DNA of 8,059 nucleotides from an uncultured Lachnospiraceae bacterium (GTDB taxonomy: Bacteria > Bacillota > Clostridia > Lachnospirales > Lachnospiraceae): NCBI GenBank assembly GCA_902782625.1, contig CACZNZ010000187.1, positions 1 to 8,059 of the forward strand. Reading direction: 5' to 3'. The notes under the pieces were generated by a model that was not told where the DNA came from, did no database searches, and saw only the letters and a program-made list of their open reading frames with translations. Positions 6,975 through 8,059 of the stretch are shown in pieces. How positions within the stretch are numbered: the stretch's first letter is position 1; every line of letters starts with the position of its first letter. Position numbers and translations under genes: made by a program.

Positions 6975-7013
6975 ACTTCATTCTCCTTTTTATACGTTAT
7001 TTTATGCTTATCC

Positions 7014-7042
7014 ATAGTAGCACCAATTGATGGCATCGTCAA
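7014..7042 (-). promoter_or_regulatory. Promoter of yebC
   Basis: On the minus strand TTGACG (7042-7037) is separated by 17 bases from TACTAT (7019-7014). TGC precedes the -10, giving an extended -10. The -35 overlaps the TGA stop of the CBS/CorC gene (7041-7039). Transcription would start near 7007, about 30 bases before the yebC ATG. No terminator lies between the two genes, so yebC may also be read from upstream. Confidence 0.6.
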
Positions 7043-7965
7043 GAAAGCTCCACCTCGGACGGATTCTTTGTGATGCGTATCTGGCGCAGGATCTTATCTT
7101 TTTGTTCCGCGGTCTCAAAGGTATAGCCCTTAAAATCAATGGAAACCGCCTCACCCGGCTCAGGAAGATGGCCAAGCTCATTGATCATGAACCCGTTCAG
7201 TGTCTCGAATTCATCCGTATCAAATGTGATTTCAAGGATCTCCTCCAGTTCATCTAACCGGATCATGCCCGAAGCCATATAGCTTCCTCCCGGGAGCTTG
7301 ACGATCTCTTTTTCCTCGACGTCATATTCATCCAGGATATCTCCTACGATCGTCTCCAGAATATCTTCCATAGCAACCAGACCAACCGTCTGCCCGTACT
7401 CATCGATCACGACTGCCAGATGCACCTTGCTGTCTTTCATCTGTGTCAGAAGCTCGTTGATATCCATGGATTCATGCACATAGATCGGTTTTCTTGCGAT
7501 TTCTTCCACTTTTTTTGACGGTTCGGAAAAATAGGTCTTGACGGCATCACGGAAGTTCAGAATTCCGATGATGTGATCCAGATCATCTTCATACACAGGA
7601 TATCTGGAATAATGCTGCTCCATCATAAACCGTATGGCATCTTCCAGGCTTGTCCCGGCTTCGATGGCAACGATCTTGTTCCGAAACTGCATGACATCTT
7701 CCGCATCCTTCTCTCCGAACTCGAAAATGTTGGAGATCATCTCTGCCTCATCGGCCAGAATCACACCCTGCTCATGGCCTTCCTGGGCAATATTCATGAT
7801 CTCTTCTTCATATTCGTTCTCTTCTTCTTCCTTTTTACTTCTGGAGAACTCGGTTTTTTTCAATGTGTCTGTGATCCGCAGCATCATGACTGCCAATGCG
7901 GCCACTGCGATCGCCAGGATTGTCAGAATCATCACCAACAGGCCGATGATTACAAACTCATTCAC
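7039..7965 (-). CDS. Membrane-anchored CBS-domain / CorC-HlyC family protein
   Basis: From a GTG start at 7965 the protein has 308 residues. A single N-terminal membrane helix spans about residues 5-29 (FVIIGLLVMILTILAIAV). A charged, Glu-rich linker follows, then the family lead-in ADEAEMISNIFEFG and VMQFRNKI. A CBS pair comes next (about 92-210, with YSRYPVY and HLAVVIDEYGQTVGLVAMEDILETIVGDI). Residues about 220-302 form a CorC/HlyC C-terminal domain. Relatives are linked to Mg2+/Co2+ transport, often through an N-terminal DUF21 (CNNM) membrane domain. Here that domain is missing and only one helix remains, so transport by this protein alone is unlikely; sensing of adenine nucleotides or partner regulation is inferred. 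The usual VMTPR motif reads VMQFR. An ATG at 7983 is in frame, but AAGGAG lies just downstream of it and points to the GTG. Confidence 0.87.
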   Translation of the reverse strand: MNEFVIIGLLVMILTILAIAVAALAVMMLRITDTLKKTEFSRSKKEEEENEYEEEIMNIAQEGHEQGVILADEAEMISNIFEFGEKDAEDVMQFRNKIVAIEAGTSLEDAIRFMMEQHYSRYPVYEDDLDHIIGILNFRDAVKTYFSEPSKKVEEIARKPIYVHESMDINELLTQMKDSKVHLAVVIDEYGQTVGLVAMEDILETIVGDILDEYDVEEKEIVKLPGGSYMASGMIRLDELEEILEITFDTDEFETLNGFMINELGHLPEPGEAVSIDFKGYTFETAEQKDKILRQIRITKNPSEVELS

Positions 7966-8059
7966 AATGTACACTCCTTCCATCTGGTTTGCCGAGTACT
8001 TTCGGCAAAGATTCTATAATATCGCCAGCCATAAGGCTGTAATATCCTTTTTCCTCTGC
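7958..8059 (-). CDS. C-terminal tail of an unrecognised gene running off the right edge
   Basis: A minus-strand frame is open from the window edge to TGA at 7960-7958, covering 33 codons (tail KVLGKPDGRSVHCE). It fills the only otherwise empty stretch upstream of the CBS gene and overlaps its GTG start by 8 bases. Codon choice looks like that of the neighbouring genes. The fragment is too short to assign to a family; a chance open frame of this length cannot be excluded. Confidence 0.5.
   Translation of the reverse strand, partial: AEEKGYYSLMAGDIIESLPKVLGKPDGRSVHCE
7974..7979 (-). promoter_or_regulatory. Ribosome binding site that sets the CBS gene start at GTG 7965
   Basis: AAGGAG (7979-7974, minus strand) is 8 bases before GTG at 7965, an ideal distance. 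The in-frame ATG at 7983 lies upstream of this element and has no purine-rich site of its own at a proper distance. Starting at the GTG also gives an 8-base overlap with the preceding open frame, a usual sign of translational coupling. Confidence 0.65.

Noticed and set aside
1..8059. CRISPR array, insertion sequence, tRNA, phage attachment site
   Set aside because: No regularly spaced repeats, transposase-like frames, cloverleaf pattern or integrase gene was seen on either strand.

Overview
The window looks like a chromosomal segment from a gut-type Firmicute, most likely a Lachnospiraceae-like member of the Clostridia. The evidence is the Shine-Dalgarno-rich gene starts, the YebC and CBS/CorC housekeeping genes, a secreted cysteine-motif/Big_2 protein of the kind common in that family, and moderate base composition. 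The genus cannot be told from the sequence alone.

Left part (1-3922, all on the minus strand, read right to left). A secreted multi-domain surface protein (2219-3922) is followed by a fusion of a PTS HPr domain to a D-lactate-dehydrogenase-type 2-hydroxyacid dehydrogenase (870-2168). Next comes a EutL-type bacterial microcompartment shell gene (182-841), which is interrupted by one in-frame amber codon at 389-391. A strong intrinsic terminator (117-169) ends this block. Just beyond it a strong extended -10 promoter (58-86) drives a leader with a boxA-like element, which looks like the start of an rRNA operon lying off the left edge.

Middle (3923-6210). A divergent intergenic region carries one promoter for the surface protein and one for a plus-strand pair: DNA polymerase IV (dinB) and an Amidohydro_2 family metal hydrolase, overlapping by 11 bases. 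The hydrolase converges on yebC, and the yebC terminator lies largely inside the hydrolase's last codons.

Right part (6189-8059, minus strand). A membrane-anchored CBS/CorC protein is followed by yebC, which has its own promoter overlapping the stop of the CBS gene. The CBS gene probably starts at a GTG (7965) rather than the upstream ATG. At its 5' side it overlaps the tail of another open frame that runs off the right edge.

The most interesting unit is the HPr-dehydrogenase fusion next to a lone EutL-type shell gene. It suggests a link between PTS phosphorylation, NADH/2-oxoacid metabolism and a microcompartment shell. The shell gene is either freshly broken or read through: apart from the single TAG it is collinear with full-length EutL. 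No CRISPR array, tRNA, insertion sequence or phage gene was seen, and no gene-free stretch exceeds 300 bases.
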